From DAOPMC01 sp035392025 (lineage in GTDB: Bacteria > Bacillota_I > Bacilli_A > RF39 > UBA660): a DNA stretch of 34,083 bases. The DNA is taken from positions 1 to 34,083 of the forward strand of contig DAOPMC010000011.1 of assembly GCA_035392025.1 (NCBI GenBank). Direction: 5' to 3'. The notes under the pieces were generated by a model that was not told where the DNA came from, searched no databases, and was given only the letters and a program-made list of their open reading frames with translations. The position numbers and the translations under genes were made by a program. Below are positions 34,035 through 34,083 of the stretch, in pieces; positions within the stretch are counted from its first letter, which is position 1; each line of letters opens with the position of its first letter.

Positions 34035-34077
34035 TCATAATAGATTTAAAATATGTAAAAGTATCATAATAGATTTA
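34033..34077. repeat. 16-bp direct repeat upstream of murG
   Basis: TATCATAATAGATTTA occurs at 34033-34048 and again at 34062-34077, a period of 29 bases. It overlaps the candidate -10 box of murG. It may be a protein-binding site or a local duplication; the next copy, if any, lies beyond the window. Confidence 0.6.
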
Positions 34078-34083
34078 CACTTT

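Noticed and set aside
1..34083. TGA as tryptophan (Mycoplasma code)
   Set aside because: TGA ends dnaJ, hrcA, murG and other genes at their expected lengths, and no frame needs TGA read-through.
1..34083. CRISPR array, prophage or insertion sequence
   Set aside because: No regularly spaced repeats with unique spacers, no transposase or integrase frames and no flanking inverted repeats with target duplications were found.

Overview
The window reads as chromosomal DNA of a very AT-rich, low-GC Gram-positive bacterium (Bacillota), most likely of the Bacilli side and probably a gut-type uncultured lineage. This is inferred from gene content and order: dnaG-rpoD-trmK with a YqfQ-like neighbour, yqeG-yqeH, fmt-rlmN-prpC-prkC-rsgA-rpe beside rpmB, gpr-spoIIP with a YqxA-like gene, and murG-murB-divIB all follow Bacillus-type order. 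TGA is a normal stop (dnaJ, hrcA, murG), so the Mycoplasma code is not used. No tRNA, rRNA, CRISPR array, insertion sequence or prophage gene was seen. Thirty of 34 genes lie on the minus strand; only the YqfQ-like gene, rpmB, rpsT and a transglutaminase-like gene are on plus.

Layout from left to right. (1) 1-301 is non-coding, with a palindrome and a hairpin. (2) 302-2089 is a membrane-anchored surface protein with bacterial Ig-like repeats and a cysteine-rich tail, with its own promoter. (3) 2171-8969 is a heat-shock operon, transcribed hrcA - 71-aa unknown - grpE - 102-aa unknown - dnaK - pepF - dnaJ. It starts from a consensus promoter with two CIRCE-like operators and ends at a terminator overlapping dnaJ. 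The two small unknown genes and the oligoendopeptidase are the unusual parts. (4) 9081-11530 is a pair for type IV pilus/type II secretion or competence: a PilC/GspF/ComGB-like protein with a long coiled-coil N-terminus, and a prepilin peptidase. (5) 11645-17038 is a YqfQ-like gene facing a macromolecular-synthesis operon, yqeG-yqeH-dnaG-rpoD-trmK. (6) 17124-20045 is a DNA polymerase III alpha subunit of DnaE type whose PHP domain has lost its metal-binding histidines.

(7) 20141-26233 is rpmB facing rpe, rsgA, prkC, prpC, rlmN and fmt: translation quality control, ribosome assembly and Ser/Thr phospho-signalling. (8) 26287-29363 holds gpr, spoIIP and a YqxA-like gene, followed by an atypical kinase-fold gene with its own promoter and a 12-bp palindrome at the predicted transcription start. 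gpr and spoIIP point to an endospore programme, or a remnant of one. (9) 29465-31307 is rpsT, a transglutaminase-like exoprotein and a membrane-anchored thioredoxin-fold protein. (10) 31360-34012 is murG-murB-divIB, a piece of the division and cell-wall cluster.

Most genes are core housekeeping genes with clear motifs. The best candidates for something undescribed are the two small genes inside the chaperone operon, the dual CIRCE layout, the kinase-fold gene with its palindromic site, and the Ig-like/cysteine-rich surface protein.
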